DNA from: Sphingomonas echinoides ATCC 14820
Lineage (GTDB): Bacteria; Pseudomonadota; Alphaproteobacteria; Sphingomonadales; Sphingomonadaceae
Direction: 5' to 3'
Length of the DNA stretch: 64,000 bases
Assembly (NCBI RefSeq): GCF_000241465.1
Contig: NZ_JH584235.1
Location: 2,603,210-2,667,209 of the forward strand
Below the pieces are notes generated by a model that was given only the letters and a program-made list of their open reading frames with translations, did no database searches and was not told the DNA's origin. The translations under genes were made by a program, and so were the position numbers. Every line of letters begins with the position of its first letter. Within the stretch, counting starts at the first letter, position 1. Positions 8,535 through 16,777 of this stretch are shown here, piece after piece.

Positions 8535-9784
8535 CCGAGCACGTAGAGATGAACGCCGCCGTAAATCGAGGAGCGGTCGCGCTTGGTGTAATCGAGCGAC
8601 TCCTCGGCGCGGTACGTCCATTTGCCCAGGATCGCATCGGGCACGCGACCGGGCAGGATGCTGGGCTCGCCCGCCGTGCGGAACAGCACGCGCGCGCCGG
8701 GCTTGGCGGTGCGGGTGATTTCGCTCCACAAATCGGTCAACTGTTCGTCGGTCATCCAATCCTGCGCGTCGAGCAGGATATAGCGGTCGAGCGAGGCATC
8801 GCTGTGCGTGCGCAGATAATCGGTAAAGTTGGTGTGACGTACCTCGATGCGCGATGCCCGAGCGACGATTTCGTCATAATGCTCGCGCTGGAGATAGGGC
8901 GGCAACGGTGCCGACGGCCCCTGGCCATAGCCGCGGCCAAAGGCCTGCCACGCGAAATAATTGTCCTTGATGTCGAAATCGCAAGCGAGCTTTTCGAGCC
9001 GTTCGCGCAGCACCACCGCCATCTTCTCGTCACCGGCCAGCGCTTCATATTGCGCGGGCGGAATGCCGAGGCCGAACAGCGAGGCGGGCTGGTCGGTGAT
9101 CCACTTGACGAAGCCCTTGTCGAAGAAGGGCGCGAATTCGCGGTCGAAAATCTCGCGCTGTTCCTCGATCGACTGCGCCTTGAGCAGGATCTTGGGGTTC
9201 ACCCCGTTCAACCGCGCGAGCAGATGCGCCACGCCGATGAAATTGCCGAGCAGGCCGCGCTTGTAGACGTTCTTGGCAAAACCGCTGATCCGCCGCCGAC
9301 CGATGATGTCGCGGCCTTCCCAATATGCCAGCGTCGTCTCGTCGAGATGCGGGCGGATATAGGTGCGATAGGCGAGCACGTTGGCGCGGCTATTGGCCTG
9401 GGCGAAGAAGCGGTGAAAGGCATCGTAATCCGGCAGATGCCGCGCCGCGACCAGCTTCAGCTTGTTGAGGGCGATGTGCGCGGTGTTGAGGTCGACCGCG
9501 GTGATCGCACGCGGATTGGCGGTGAGATAGCTCAGCACGTTGCACCCGCCCGAGGCGATCGTGACGACATGCGAATCCGGCGTGATCGCCAGCGCTTCCA
9601 TGTCGACCGCCGGATCTTCCCAGATCTGGGCATAGACCAGGCCGCGAAAGGCGAAGGTGAAGGCGCGTTCGAGCAGCCCTTGCTTGGAGAGATGTTTGTG
9701 CTGATGCACGGCGCTTCGAACCGCGCGATTCTTTGCAGCGGTCTTGCGGGGGCGATCCTGAGGCGGTCGAATGGCAAGGGCCAT
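8531..9784 (-). CDS. btaA: BtaA, SAM:diacylglycerol 3-amino-3-carboxypropyltransferase
   Basis: 417 residues (DUF3419 / BtaA family). Moves the 3-amino-3-carboxypropyl group of SAM to diacylglycerol, the first step of DGTS synthesis. Characteristic segments: FRGLVYAQIWEDP, SGGCNVLSYL (SAM binding), AVDLNTAHIALNKLK, and the C-terminal LLDAQDWM and RTAGEPS. I chose ATG 9784 because GGAGAAG lies 6 bases upstream; an in-frame ATG at 9868 would add 28 Arg-rich residues with no good ribosome site. First gene of btaA-btaB-DUF3429. A PhoB-like direct repeat lies upstream. Confidence 0.93.
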   Translation of the reverse strand: MALAIRPPQDRPRKTAAKNRAVRSAVHQHKHLSKQGLLERAFTFAFRGLVYAQIWEDPAVDMEALAITPDSHVVTIASGGCNVLSYLTANPRAITAVDLNTAHIALNKLKLVAARHLPDYDAFHRFFAQANSRANVLAYRTYIRPHLDETTLAYWEGRDIIGRRRISGFAKNVYKRGLLGNFIGVAHLLARLNGVNPKILLKAQSIEEQREIFDREFAPFFDKGFVKWITDQPASLFGLGIPPAQYEALAGDEKMAVVLRERLEKLACDFDIKDNYFAWQAFGRGYGQGPSAPLPPYLQREHYDEIVARASRIEVRHTNFTDYLRTHSDASLDRYILLDAQDWMTDEQLTDLWSEITRTAKPGARVLFRTAGEPSILPGRVPDAILGKWTYRAEESLDYTKRDRSSIYGGVHLYVLG

Positions 9785-9855
9785 GGCAAGCTTCTCCGGC
9801 CGGACATCGCGTTGTGGAAAAGACGCAGGCGGCAGCCGTGCGTTACGACGATCCG

Positions 9856-9873
9856 GTGACGCTTCCATGACGC
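9856..9873 (-). promoter_or_regulatory. Possible PhoB box upstream of btaA
   Basis: Read on the minus strand: GCGTCAT-GGAA-GCGTCAC, two 7-base direct repeats spaced by 4 bases, the geometry of the Pho box (consensus repeats CTGTCAT with an 11-base period). Five of seven positions fit the consensus in the first repeat. It lies 72 bases before btaA, and TAACGC, a weak -10 element, follows 10 bases after the box. Betaine-lipid genes are PhoB-controlled in Sinorhizobium, so the site makes sense. Confidence 0.45.
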
Positions 9874-9888
9874 GCTTGTGGCGAAATG

Positions 9889-9997
9889 AAAAGGACCTGC
9901 CGACGCGGGGGGCGTCGGCAGGTCTGTTTTTGCAACCACTCGCCGCAAAGGAGGGGACCCGGCGAGCGGTCTTTGTGTCCCCTGCGGAACGGGGACA
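9889..9997 (-). ncRNA. Candidate small RNA with an anti-Shine-Dalgarno loop
   Basis: About 109 nt on the minus strand, between the fasciclin gene and btaA. Three hairpins follow a consensus -10. Hairpin 1 (9976-9997): UGUCCCC / GGGGACA. Hairpin 2 (9935-9970): a 10-pair stem ACCGCUCGCC / GGCGAGUGGU (one G-U) with a 16-base loop that contains CCCCUCCUUU. Hairpin 3 (9894-9924): a perfect 13-pair stem with loop CCCCC followed by CUUUU, a Rho-independent terminator. The loop sequence CCUCCUUU is the core of the 16S rRNA anti-Shine-Dalgarno, as in alphaproteobacterial 'cuckoo' RNAs that bind ribosome sites. It could instead be only the trailer and terminator of the fasciclin mRNA. No protein frame fits here. 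Confidence 0.55.
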
Positions 9998-10001
9998 GTC
10001 T

Positions 10002-10007
10002 ATTATA
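10002..10007 (-). promoter_or_regulatory. Consensus -10 element for the candidate small RNA
   Basis: TATAAT on the minus strand, 5-7 bases before the first hairpin. No good TTGACA-like -35 is seen at 16-18 bases upstream (the -35 position reads CATCCC), so the promoter would need another sigma factor or an activator. Confidence 0.4.
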
Positions 10008-10048
10008 CGCGCGAACTCAGCGCCGGGATGCGACGCTGCACAGAATTT

Positions 10049-10603
10049 TTACGGCAGCATCACGGTGTCGATGACATGGATCACACCGTTGGACTGCATC
10101 ACATTGGCGATGGTGATCCGCCCGGTATGGCCCTTGGCGTCGGTGATGCTCCAACCGCGCCCGGCTTTGGCGAAGGTCAGCGTTCCGCCCTGGACGGTGG
10201 TATAGGTGGCCTTGCCGCCATGCGCCTGCGCGGCGGCAGCGATGTCGGCGGCGGTCACCCGGCCGGGGACGACATGATAGGTCAGCACGGCGGTCAGCGT
10301 CGGCTTGTTTTCCGGCTTCAGCAAGGTCGCGACCGTGCCCTTGGGCAGCTTGGCGAAGGCGGCGTTGGTCGGGGCGAAGACGGTGAACGGACCTGGACCA
10401 GACAGCGTCTCGACCAGGTCAGCGGCCTTGACGGCGGCGACCAGCGTGGTGTGGTCCTTCGAATTGACGGCATTTTCGATGATGTTCTTGGTCGGATACA
10501 TGGCGGCACCGCCGACCATCGGGTTGGTCTGGGCGGAAGCGAGCGATCCTGCGCTCATCGCGACGGCAGCGGCGGCGATCGCGGTATGGAAGATGCGGGT
10601 CAT
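10049..10603 (-). CDS. Secreted fasciclin-domain protein
   Basis: 184 residues: a signal peptide (FHTAIAAAAVAMSAGSLASA) and one fasciclin (FAS1) domain from about 45 to the end, with the family blocks FTVFAPTNAAFAKLP, YHVVPG and NGVIHVIDTVMLP. FAS1 domains mediate adhesion at the cell surface. Start at ATG 10603 with GGAGAAA 7-8 bases upstream. It lies 72 bases after an ECF sigma/anti-sigma pair on the same strand. In Mycobacterium tuberculosis SigK and RskA control the FAS1 proteins MPT70 and MPT83, so this gene is probably a target of the adjacent sigma factor. Confidence 0.9.
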   Translation of the reverse strand: MTRIFHTAIAAAAVAMSAGSLASAQTNPMVGGAAMYPTKNIIENAVNSKDHTTLVAAVKAADLVETLSGPGPFTVFAPTNAAFAKLPKGTVATLLKPENKPTLTAVLTYHVVPGRVTAADIAAAAQAHGGKATYTTVQGGTLTFAKAGRGWSITDAKGHTGRITIANVMQSNGVIHVIDTVMLP

Positions 10604-10675
10604 AAGCGTTTCTCCTGCGGGTGCGCCCGGCATGGACGCGGCGGAGATACGGGGCAGCCCGCTCGATGGATGCAC

Positions 10676-11440
10676 TCAGACGCGCGAAAGAATGCCTTTG
10701 GCGACGACAGGGCCGGTTGGCAGGCCAGTCGGCGACCCGCCGACCGGTTCGACCGTAACGGCAAGCACCGCGCCCGCCGCAATACGCTGCCGGTTTTCGG
10801 GGCGCAGCGTCAGCGCGGTCGCCCCCCGGGTGCGCAAGACCCCCAGCGAATGCGGCGTGCCGTCGGCCGGGATCACCCACAATTCCGCGCTATGGTCGGC
10901 ACTGGTCAGGCTCGCCTCGGTCAAGCGGATCGTCCCCGCAGTCTTGTCATAGACCGCCGTGACCGGCGTGCCTTTGCCCTCCGGCGTGATCGAGGCGACC
11001 AGCGTGGGGGCGAGCGGCGCGACTGACGGTGCGGGCTGCGGCGGCGATAGGGGCGCGAGCGGGCGGGTGACCAGCACGATGAGCAACGCCGCTGCCGCAA
11101 TGCTCGACAGGGCGGCCACGCCGGGCCAGATCGCGCTCCGCGGGCGCGGCTTGGCGATCAGGCTTGCAACCGGTGCTGCCGGTGCCTGATCGAGCGAGCG
11201 CTCAATGCGTGCGAGAATATCGGGGGCTTTGATCGCGGGCCATTGGTCGAACCACGGTGCCAAATGCCCGCGCCAGCGCTCGACCTCGCGCGCGAAATCG
11301 GGGTCGGCGAGGACGCGGCGGAGCGCGACCGCGCGCTCCTCGCCATCCAGCACACCGAGCGCGAGTTCAGCCGCCGTCATGTCCGGCGCTTCGTCGAGAC
11401 CATCGGGGCCGACGCCTTCAGGAGGGGGCAGGTCGCTCAT
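10676..11440 (-). CDS. RskA-like transmembrane anti-sigma factor
   Basis: 254 residues. The N-terminal ~100 residues are the cytoplasmic sigma-binding part (TAAELALGVLDGEERA typical of this family), one membrane span at about 104-125 follows, and the C-terminal periplasmic domain matches anti-sigma-K RskA (VYDKTAGTIRLT, SAELWVIPADGTPHSLGVL). It holds the ECF sigma factor encoded just upstream; the start overlaps the sigma stop by 4 bases (ATGA). No HxxxCxxC zinc motif, so it is not a ZAS-type anti-sigma. Release probably involves proteolysis at the membrane. Confidence 0.9.
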   Translation of the reverse strand: MSDLPPPEGVGPDGLDEAPDMTAAELALGVLDGEERAVALRRVLADPDFAREVERWRGHLAPWFDQWPAIKAPDILARIERSLDQAPAAPVASLIAKPRPRSAIWPGVAALSSIAAAALLIVLVTRPLAPLSPPQPAPSVAPLAPTLVASITPEGKGTPVTAVYDKTAGTIRLTEASLTSADHSAELWVIPADGTPHSLGVLRTRGATALTLRPENRQRIAAGAVLAVTVEPVGGSPTGLPTGPVVAKGILSRV

Positions 11441-12036
11441 CCCTCAAGGCACTCCTTCAATTTGGCGAGGCCGCGCCGCACCCAGCTCTTCATCGTGCCA
11501 AGTGGGATCGACTGGCGCTCGGCCAGCTCGGCATAGGTTACGCCGTCGAAAAAGGCGGTGCGGATCGCGTCGCGCTGGCGCGCCTCCAGCCCTTGCAGGC
11601 AACCGTACAACAGGTCGCTGGCTTCGTCCTGCAACATCGTCTCGCTCGCCAGCGGGGCCGTGTCGATCACCGGCGGCGCATCCTCGATCGGCGTGGCGCG
11701 ACGGATCTTCTGCGCGCGCTGCCAGTCGATCGCGCGGTTGCGAGCGATCGTGGCGAGCCACGTGATCGGGCTGGCGCGGAGCGGGTCATAGGCACCGGCG
11801 CGCCGCCAAATCGTCAGATACACATCGTGCAACACGTCTTCCGCTGCCTGCCTTTCGCCGCAGATACGGTAGCAGACGCCAAATAGTTTCGCCGAGGTGA
11901 GCGCATAGAGATCGCGAAAAGCGGCGCGGTCCTCCTCGCCGGTGCGCACCAGCGCGTCCACCAGCCGCGCACGCGCCGCCGCCTCTGGCGAGGTCGTGCC
12001 GGATGGGGCCGGAGCGTCGAGCGGGTGATCGGTCAC
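11437..12036 (-). CDS. ECF RNA polymerase sigma factor (SigK type)
   Basis: 199 residues. Region 2 holds DVYLTIWRRA and SPITWLATIARNRAIDW; region 4 holds YAELAERQSIPLGTMKSWVRRGLAKL, the helix-turn-helix for the -35 element. Start at GTG 12036; the frame is open further upstream, but the extra sequence is low-complexity and not sigma-like. Coupled to the RskA-like anti-sigma gene. The sigma/anti-sigma/fasciclin order mirrors the mycobacterial SigK locus, although homology at that level of detail is inferred, not shown. Confidence 0.92.
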   Translation of the reverse strand: MTDHPLDAPAPSGTTSPEAAARARLVDALVRTGEEDRAAFRDLYALTSAKLFGVCYRICGERQAAEDVLHDVYLTIWRRAGAYDPLRASPITWLATIARNRAIDWQRAQKIRRATPIEDAPPVIDTAPLASETMLQDEASDLLYGCLQGLEARQRDAIRTAFFDGVTYAELAERQSIPLGTMKSWVRRGLAKLKECLEG

Positions 12037-12181
12037 GGGGGCAGTGCCTAGCTTGGCGCGCGGTCCACGGCAATATCGGCGTGCGATTGCTGTGTCGGTA
12101 CGTGCGCTTGGGTGTGGCAATCGCGCGCGGGCTTGGCTAAGGGCACGCCATTCCGCTTCACCTTTTGGGAGCGCGCCCGCT

Positions 12182-12646
12182 TTGCGCATCGCCATCGCCT
12201 CCGATCACGCCGCCTTTGCGTTAAAGGCCACGCTTGCCGCATGGCTCGCCGCCGAGGGGCATGACGTGCTCGATCTCGGCCCGGACAGCGATGCGCGCGT
12301 CGATTATCCCGATTTCGGCTTCAAACTGGCCGAGGCCGTGGCTTCCGGTGCCGCCGAGCGCGGCGTTGCCCTGTGCGGATCGGGCATCGGCATTTCGATC
12401 GCGGTCAATCGCCATCTCGCGATGCGCTGTGCGCTGGTGTCCGAACCGCTCTCCGCCGCCCTTGCGCGCGAGCATAATGATGCCAATGTCGTCGCGCTCG
12501 GCGCGCGGCTGACGGGTGAGGATATGGCCAAGGCCTGTGTCACCGCGTTCCTGACCACCGATTTCGCCGGTGGCCGCCATCAATCACGCGTCGAAAAGCT
12601 CGGCGCACCGTCCTTTGCGCCAGTTACGAGTGGGAATCCGGCATGA
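12182..12646 (+). CDS. rpiB: Ribose-5-phosphate isomerase B
   Basis: 154 residues. Interconverts ribose-5-phosphate and ribulose-5-phosphate. Starts at TTG ([12 protein letters not shown] in the protein), because the RpiB fold begins exactly there and GGGAG lies 10 bases upstream; there is no ATG nearby. The active-site cysteine Cys65 is in [12 protein letters not shown], and SDHA (7-10) binds the phosphate. The stop overlaps the glyA start (ATGA). rpiB-glyA-nrdR is a common alphaproteobacterial order. Confidence 0.95.
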   Translation: MRIAIASDHAAFALKATLAAWLAAEGHDVLDLGPDSDARVDYPDFGFKLAEAVASGAAERGVALCGSGIGISIAVNRHLAMRCALVSEPLSAALAREHNDANVVALGARLTGEDMAKACVTAFLTTDFAGGRHQSRVEKLGAPSFAPVTSGNPA

Positions 12647-13959
12647 GCACCAATCCAACAGAGCTTCACGACGTCCAGCCCGACGGCTTTTTCACGCGCG
12701 GCCTGGCCGAAGCGGACCCCGCGGTGTTCGGCGGGATCAGCCATGAGTTGACGCGCGAGCAGACGCAGATCGAGTTGATCGCGAGCGAAAACATCGTGTC
12801 GAAGGCGGTGCTGCAGGCGCAGGGCAGCGTCTTCACCAACAAATATGCCGAAGGCTATCCGGGCAAGCGTTATTATCAGGGCTGCCACCCGTCGGACGAA
12901 GTCGAGACGCTGGCGCTCGAGCGCGCCAAGCAGTTGTTCGGCTGTTCCTATGCCAACGTCCAGCCGCATTCGGGCGCGCAGGCCAATGGCGCAGTGCTGC
13001 TGGCGCTGGTCAAGCCGGGCGAGACGATCCTGGGCATGAGTCTCGATGCCGGTGGTCACCTGACGCACGGCGCGCGCGCCGCGATGTCGGGCAAGTGGTT
13101 CAATGCCGTGCAGTACGGCGTCGATCCGATCACGCATTTGATCGATTTCGACGAAGTGGCGAAGCTGGCGCGTGAGCACCAGCCAAAGCTCATCATCGCG
13201 GGCGGCTCGGCTTATCCGCGTGCAATCGACTTCGCCAAGTTCCGCGCGATTGCCGATGAGGTCGGTGCCTATTTCATGGTCGACATGGCGCATTTCGCCG
13301 GGCTGGTCGCGGCGGGCCTGCACCCCTCGCCCTTCCCGCACGCGCACATCGCCACCACCACCACGCACAAGACGCTGCGCGGGCCCCGTGGCGGCATGAT
13401 CCTCAGCGATGATGAGGCGCTGGGCAAGAAGCTCAACTCGGCGGTGTTCCCGGGCCTGCAGGGCGGCCCGCTGATGCACGTGATCGCGGCGAAGGCGGTC
13501 GCCTTCGGCGAGGCGCTGCAGCCGGGGTATAAGAGCTACATCGCCGCGGTGATCGAAAATGCCAAGGTGCTGGCGGCAACGCTCAAGGAGCGCGGTGCTG
13601 AAGTCGTTTCGGGCGGCACCGACACGCATCTTGCTTTGATCGACCTCACCCCGCTCGGCGTGACCGGCAAGGATGCCGATGAAGCGCTGGAACGCGCCGG
13701 CATCACCTGCAACAAGAACGGCATCCCCAACGATCCGCTGCCGCCCACCAAGACCAGCGGCATCCGCGTCGGCAGCCCGGCGGGCACGACGCGCGGCTTT
13801 GGTCCGGCCGAATTCCGCGAGATCGGCAATATGGTCGCCGATGTGCTGGATGGTTTGCGCAAGAATGGTGAGCAGGGCGATGCGCAGGTCGAGGCCAATG
13901 TGCGTGAGCGCGTGCTGGCTTTGTGCGCGCGCTTCCCGATCTATCCGGAAGGGGTGTGA
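12643..13959 (+). CDS. glyA: Serine hydroxymethyltransferase
   Basis: 438 residues. PLP enzyme interconverting serine and glycine while making 5,10-methylene-tetrahydrofolate. Lys243 in [14 protein letters not shown] forms the PLP aldimine; [19 protein letters not shown] and VDMAHFAGL are all present. Translationally coupled to rpiB upstream and followed by nrdR after one base, so it is part of a tight operon. Confidence 0.98.
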   Translation: MSTNPTELHDVQPDGFFTRGLAEADPAVFGGISHELTREQTQIELIASENIVSKAVLQAQGSVFTNKYAEGYPGKRYYQGCHPSDEVETLALERAKQLFGCSYANVQPHSGAQANGAVLLALVKPGETILGMSLDAGGHLTHGARAAMSGKWFNAVQYGVDPITHLIDFDEVAKLAREHQPKLIIAGGSAYPRAIDFAKFRAIADEVGAYFMVDMAHFAGLVAAGLHPSPFPHAHIATTTTHKTLRGPRGGMILSDDEALGKKLNSAVFPGLQGGPLMHVIAAKAVAFGEALQPGYKSYIAAVIENAKVLAATLKERGAEVVSGGTDTHLALIDLTPLGVTGKDADEALERAGITCNKNGIPNDPLPPTKTSGIRVGSPAGTTRGFGPAEFREIGNMVADVLDGLRKNGEQGDAQVEANVRERVLALCARFPIYPEGV

Positions 13960-13960
13960 T

Positions 13961-14437
13961 TTGCGTTGTCCGTTCTGCGGCCATGAAGACAGCCAGGTAA
14001 AGGATTCGCGGCCGACCGAAGATGCGGGCGCAATCCGGCGACGGCGGCAATGCGAGGCCTGCGGCGCGCGTTTCACCACGTTCGAGCGCATTCAACTGCG
14101 CGAATTGACGGTGTTGAAGAGCGAGGATGCGGGCGGCGGTTTCAAACGCGAGCCGTTCGATCGTGAGAAGCTGTTGCGGTCGGTCTCGATCGCTGCGCGC
14201 AAGCGCCCGATCGAGGCGGCGCAGCTCGAAAAGCTGGTATCGGGCATTCAGCGCCAGCTCGAGACGCTGGGCGAAAATGAAGTGCGCTCGGGCAAGATCG
14301 GGGAAATGGTGATGGAGGGGCTGAAGGGCCTCGATTCGGTCGCCTATATTCGCTTTGCCAGCGTTTATAAGGATTTCCGCGAAGCCCGCGATTTCGAGGA
14401 ATTTGCCGGTACGGTGAGCGAGGTCGGCAAGGGGTGA
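13961..14437 (+). CDS. nrdR: Transcriptional repressor NrdR
   Basis: 158 residues. Represses ribonucleotide reductase genes by sensing ATP/dATP. A zinc ribbon with Cys3, Cys6, Cys31 and Cys34 (CPFC ... CEAC) and an ATP-cone domain at about 49-139. The start is TTG at 13961, set by the zinc ribbon, the family length and the strong GGAAGGGG 6 bases upstream that lies inside the end of glyA. The next gene starts within its stop codon. Confidence 0.95.
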   Translation: MRCPFCGHEDSQVKDSRPTEDAGAIRRRRQCEACGARFTTFERIQLRELTVLKSEDAGGGFKREPFDREKLLRSVSIAARKRPIEAAQLEKLVSGIQRQLETLGENEVRSGKIGEMVMEGLKGLDSVAYIRFASVYKDFREARDFEEFAGTVSEVGKG

Positions 14438-15171
14438 GCACGCCTGCGATCATTCCACCGCCCGTGCTCGTTCTCGTCCGCCCACAGCTTGGTGAAAATA
14501 TCGGCAAGGCCGCGCGCGCCATGCTCAATTTCGGGCTGGTCGAGATGCGGCTGGTGTCCCCGCGCGACGGCTGGCCCAACCCCAGCGCAGGCCCCGCCGC
14601 GAGCGGTGCCGATGTCGTGCTGGAAGAGGCGCAGGTGTTCGAAACCGTGTCCGAGGCCGTGGCCGACTGCGCGCATGTCTATGCGACCACGGTGCGCAAA
14701 CGCGGCGTGACCAAGCCGGTGGTAACGCCCGAGGGGGCGGCGCGCGCGATCCATGCCGGTCCGGGCCGATCGGCGATTTTGTTCGGGCCGGAGCGTTCGG
14801 GGCTGGAAACCGACGATATCGCGCTGGCGCGGACCATCATCACCGTGCCGATCAACCCGGAATTCGGCTCGCTCAACCTGGCCCAAGCGGTGATCCTCAT
14901 CGCCTATGAATGGTCGAAGGCCGAACGCCTGGCGAGCCCGCCGCACGTCGATCTGCCGCCGCCGGCATTGCAGGAAGAGCTGGACGGGATGATCGCACAA
15001 CTGGATGCGATGCTCGCCGAGACCGATTTCTTCTTCCCGCCCGAACGCACGCCGGTGACGCGGCGCACCTTGCGCACCTTGCTGACCAAGCCCGGCTGGT
15101 CGGCGCAGGAAGTGCGCACCGTGCGCGGCGTCCTCAGCGCGCTGGCAGGGAAACAGCCGCGGGGAAGGTAA
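14434..15171 (+). CDS. trmJ: SpoU-family RNA 2'-O-methyltransferase, TrmJ-like
   Basis: 245 residues, SPOUT fold. Motif 1 is [19 protein letters not shown], motif 2 is [10 protein letters not shown], motif 3 is [14 protein letters not shown]. This set matches TrmJ/LasT, which methylates ribose 32 in tRNAs. Start is GTG, overlapping the nrdR stop (GTGA). The SAM site is formed by the deep C-terminal knot. The enzyme group is sure; the exact target nucleotide is inferred. Confidence 0.88.
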   Translation: MSTPAIIPPPVLVLVRPQLGENIGKAARAMLNFGLVEMRLVSPRDGWPNPSAGPAASGADVVLEEAQVFETVSEAVADCAHVYATTVRKRGVTKPVVTPEGAARAIHAGPGRSAILFGPERSGLETDDIALARTIITVPINPEFGSLNLAQAVILIAYEWSKAERLASPPHVDLPPPALQEELDGMIAQLDAMLAETDFFFPPERTPVTRRTLRTLLTKPGWSAQEVRTVRGVLSALAGKQPRGR

Positions 15172-15251
15172 GCGCGCGGCACAGATTATTCTGCTTTGAC
15201 GGCATCTTGCGGGCTGGTTACACCGGCGCATCGCTCACGTCGGAGATCTTC

Positions 15252-15509
15252 ATGCTGGTCCGTTCTGCCTCGATGATCGCTGCCATCGCGCTTGTTGCGT
15301 CCCCGGTGCTTGCGCAAACCTCCGCTGAGGGAACGTCGTCGACTCCTACGCCGACGGCAAAGCCCGGCAAGCCGCCCAAGCCGCGCAAAATTTGCCGTTC
15401 GGAGCCGACAACCACGTCGCGCGTGCGCGCCAGCATCTGTAAAACGGCAGAGGAATGGGAGCGCGATGCGGCCGGCAGCGAACATATGGCTGGCGTTTTG
15501 GGACGTTAA
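15252..15509 (+). CDS. Small secreted protein of unknown function
   Basis: 85 residues: signal peptide (SASMIAAIALVASPVLAQ), a Thr/Pro/Lys linker, then a short conserved-looking tail with two cysteines (ICRSEPTTTSRVRASICKTA) ending in EEWERDAA. Sphingomonads have several small exported proteins with this pattern of paired cysteines followed by a Trp; function unknown. It may be co-transcribed with the upstream methyltransferase but is 80 bases away. Confidence 0.65.
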   Translation: MLVRSASMIAAIALVASPVLAQTSAEGTSSTPTPTAKPGKPPKPRKICRSEPTTTSRVRASICKTAEEWERDAAGSEHMAGVLGR

Positions 15510-15590
15510 AACTCGGGAACGGAGGGCGATTGGCATTCCGATCGCCGGTTCGCTGATGAACGTGCCGGGTGCTTTGAGCGGTGTGGCCCG

Positions 15591-15896
15591 TCAGCGCCGA
15601 TCGAACGCCACCAGTTCATAGGCGATCGACGCCTCGACCAGGCGTTCCCACAGATCGGCGATGACGCTCTCGGGAATCCCTGCGGCGCGCGCCTCGGCGC
15701 AGGCATTGGCGATGACTTGCGCCTTGCGCCCCTCGTCACGCACTGCGCCGCGTTCGGGTTTGATCCGCGCCGCTGCGTCCATATAGGCAAAGCGCTGGGC
15801 GAGCAGCGCGATCAGCGCGCGGTCGACATGGTCGACGCCGGCGCGGACCTCCGCCATATTGGTGCAAGCGGGGCCGGGGAGGATCGCGTTCGTCAT
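15591..15896 (-). CDS. Chorismate mutase (AroQ type)
   Basis: 101 residues, all helical. Converts chorismate to prephenate. The N-terminal helix has EVRAGVDHVDRALIALLAQR with the active-site arginine, and AARIKPERGAVRDEGRK holds the lysine and second arginine. The short length and sequence feel are also like PchB isochorismate pyruvate-lyase, but there is no siderophore gene nearby, so chorismate mutase is the better call. Convergent with the small secreted protein. Confidence 0.85.
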   Translation of the reverse strand: MTNAILPGPACTNMAEVRAGVDHVDRALIALLAQRFAYMDAAARIKPERGAVRDEGRKAQVIANACAEARAAGIPESVIADLWERLVEASIAYELVAFDRR

Positions 15897-16106
15897 GCGC
15901 TCCCCCTTGGCGAGCCGCGGCGCGCCTGTCCAGCTTGACTCATGCGACCGGTGCCGCTAACCGCCCGCCTTCGCATTTGGCCCCACACCCCGGTGAAGTG
16001 GTGGCCCTGCCCGCATCCCTTACAGGTTCGGATAGAGCGATACCGGGTATCGATCGCAGGCGCAGGCAGGCGGTCTTGTCACGAAGCATTTGCCAAGGAA
16101 TATCTC

Positions 16107-16721
16107 ATGTCGAAGCGTTCATCCGCAAAGTACAAGCTCGATCGCCGCATGGGCGAGAATATTTGGGGTCGCCCCAAATCGCCCGTCAACAAGCGTGAAT
16201 ACGGCCCCGGCCAGCACGGCCAGCGCCGCAAGGGCAAGGTCAGCGACTTCGGCATCCAGCTGCGCGCCAAGCAGAAGCTCAAGGGCTATTATGGCGACGT
16301 GACCGAGAAGCAGTTCCGCGCTTGCTACACCGAAGCCGCACGCATGAAGGGCGATACCGGCCAGAATCTGATCGGCCTGCTCGAGCAGCGTCTCGACATG
16401 ATCGTCTATCGCGCCAAGTTCGCGCCGACCGTGTGGGCTGCGCGTCAGCTCGTTTCGCACGGCCATGTCCGCGTCAACGGTGTGAAGTGCAACATCGCAT
16501 CGCGTCGCTGCTTCGTCGGTGACGAGATCACGCTCGGCACCAAGGCCAAGGAAATGGCGCTGGTGCTCGAAGCGCAGCAGCTCGCCGAGCGCGAAATTCC
16601 CGATTATGTCGCTCCGGACGGCGCGGCCAAGGTCACCTTCACGCGCGTTCCGACGCTCGACGAAGTGCCCTATCCGGTGAAGATGGAACCGAACCTGGTC
16701 GTCGAATTCTATTCGCGCTGA
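16107..16721 (+). CDS. rpsD: Small ribosomal subunit protein uS4
   Basis: 204 residues, usual length. Primary 16S-binding protein in assembly of the 30S subunit. N-terminus [20 protein letters not shown], and an S4 RNA-binding domain around [14 protein letters not shown] and [17 protein letters not shown] lies 6-7 bases before the ATG. The 210-base leader holds a TTGACT (15935) with TAACCG 17 bases on, a weak candidate promoter; no gene is seen in it. A strong terminator follows the stop. Confidence 0.98.
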   Translation: MSKRSSAKYKLDRRMGENIWGRPKSPVNKREYGPGQHGQRRKGKVSDFGIQLRAKQKLKGYYGDVTEKQFRACYTEAARMKGDTGQNLIGLLEQRLDMIVYRAKFAPTVWAARQLVSHGHVRVNGVKCNIASRRCFVGDEITLGTKAKEMALVLEAQQLAEREIPDYVAPDGAAKVTFTRVPTLDEVPYPVKMEPNLVVEFYSR

Positions 16722-16745
16722 TCGTTCGATCCTGATCGAGACTGT

Positions 16746-16777
16746 AAAAGGGCGGCCCGGCAACGGGCCGCCCTTTT
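16746..16777. terminator. Bidirectional Rho-independent terminator
   Basis: AAAAGGGCGGCCCG - GCAA - CGGGCCGCCCTTTT, a perfect 14-base stem with A and T runs on each side, so it works in both directions. It serves rpsD on the plus strand and the S9 peptidase gene on the minus strand; its last base is part of that gene's stop codon. Confidence 0.93.

Noticed and set aside
9947-9954. AAAGGAGG as a ribosome site on the plus strand
   Set aside because: No start codon follows at 5-12 bases and no frame continues; it is the complement of the sRNA loop.
12580-14091. 503-codon minus-strand frame
   Set aside because: Antisense to glyA and nrdR, which are certain. No recognisable domain.
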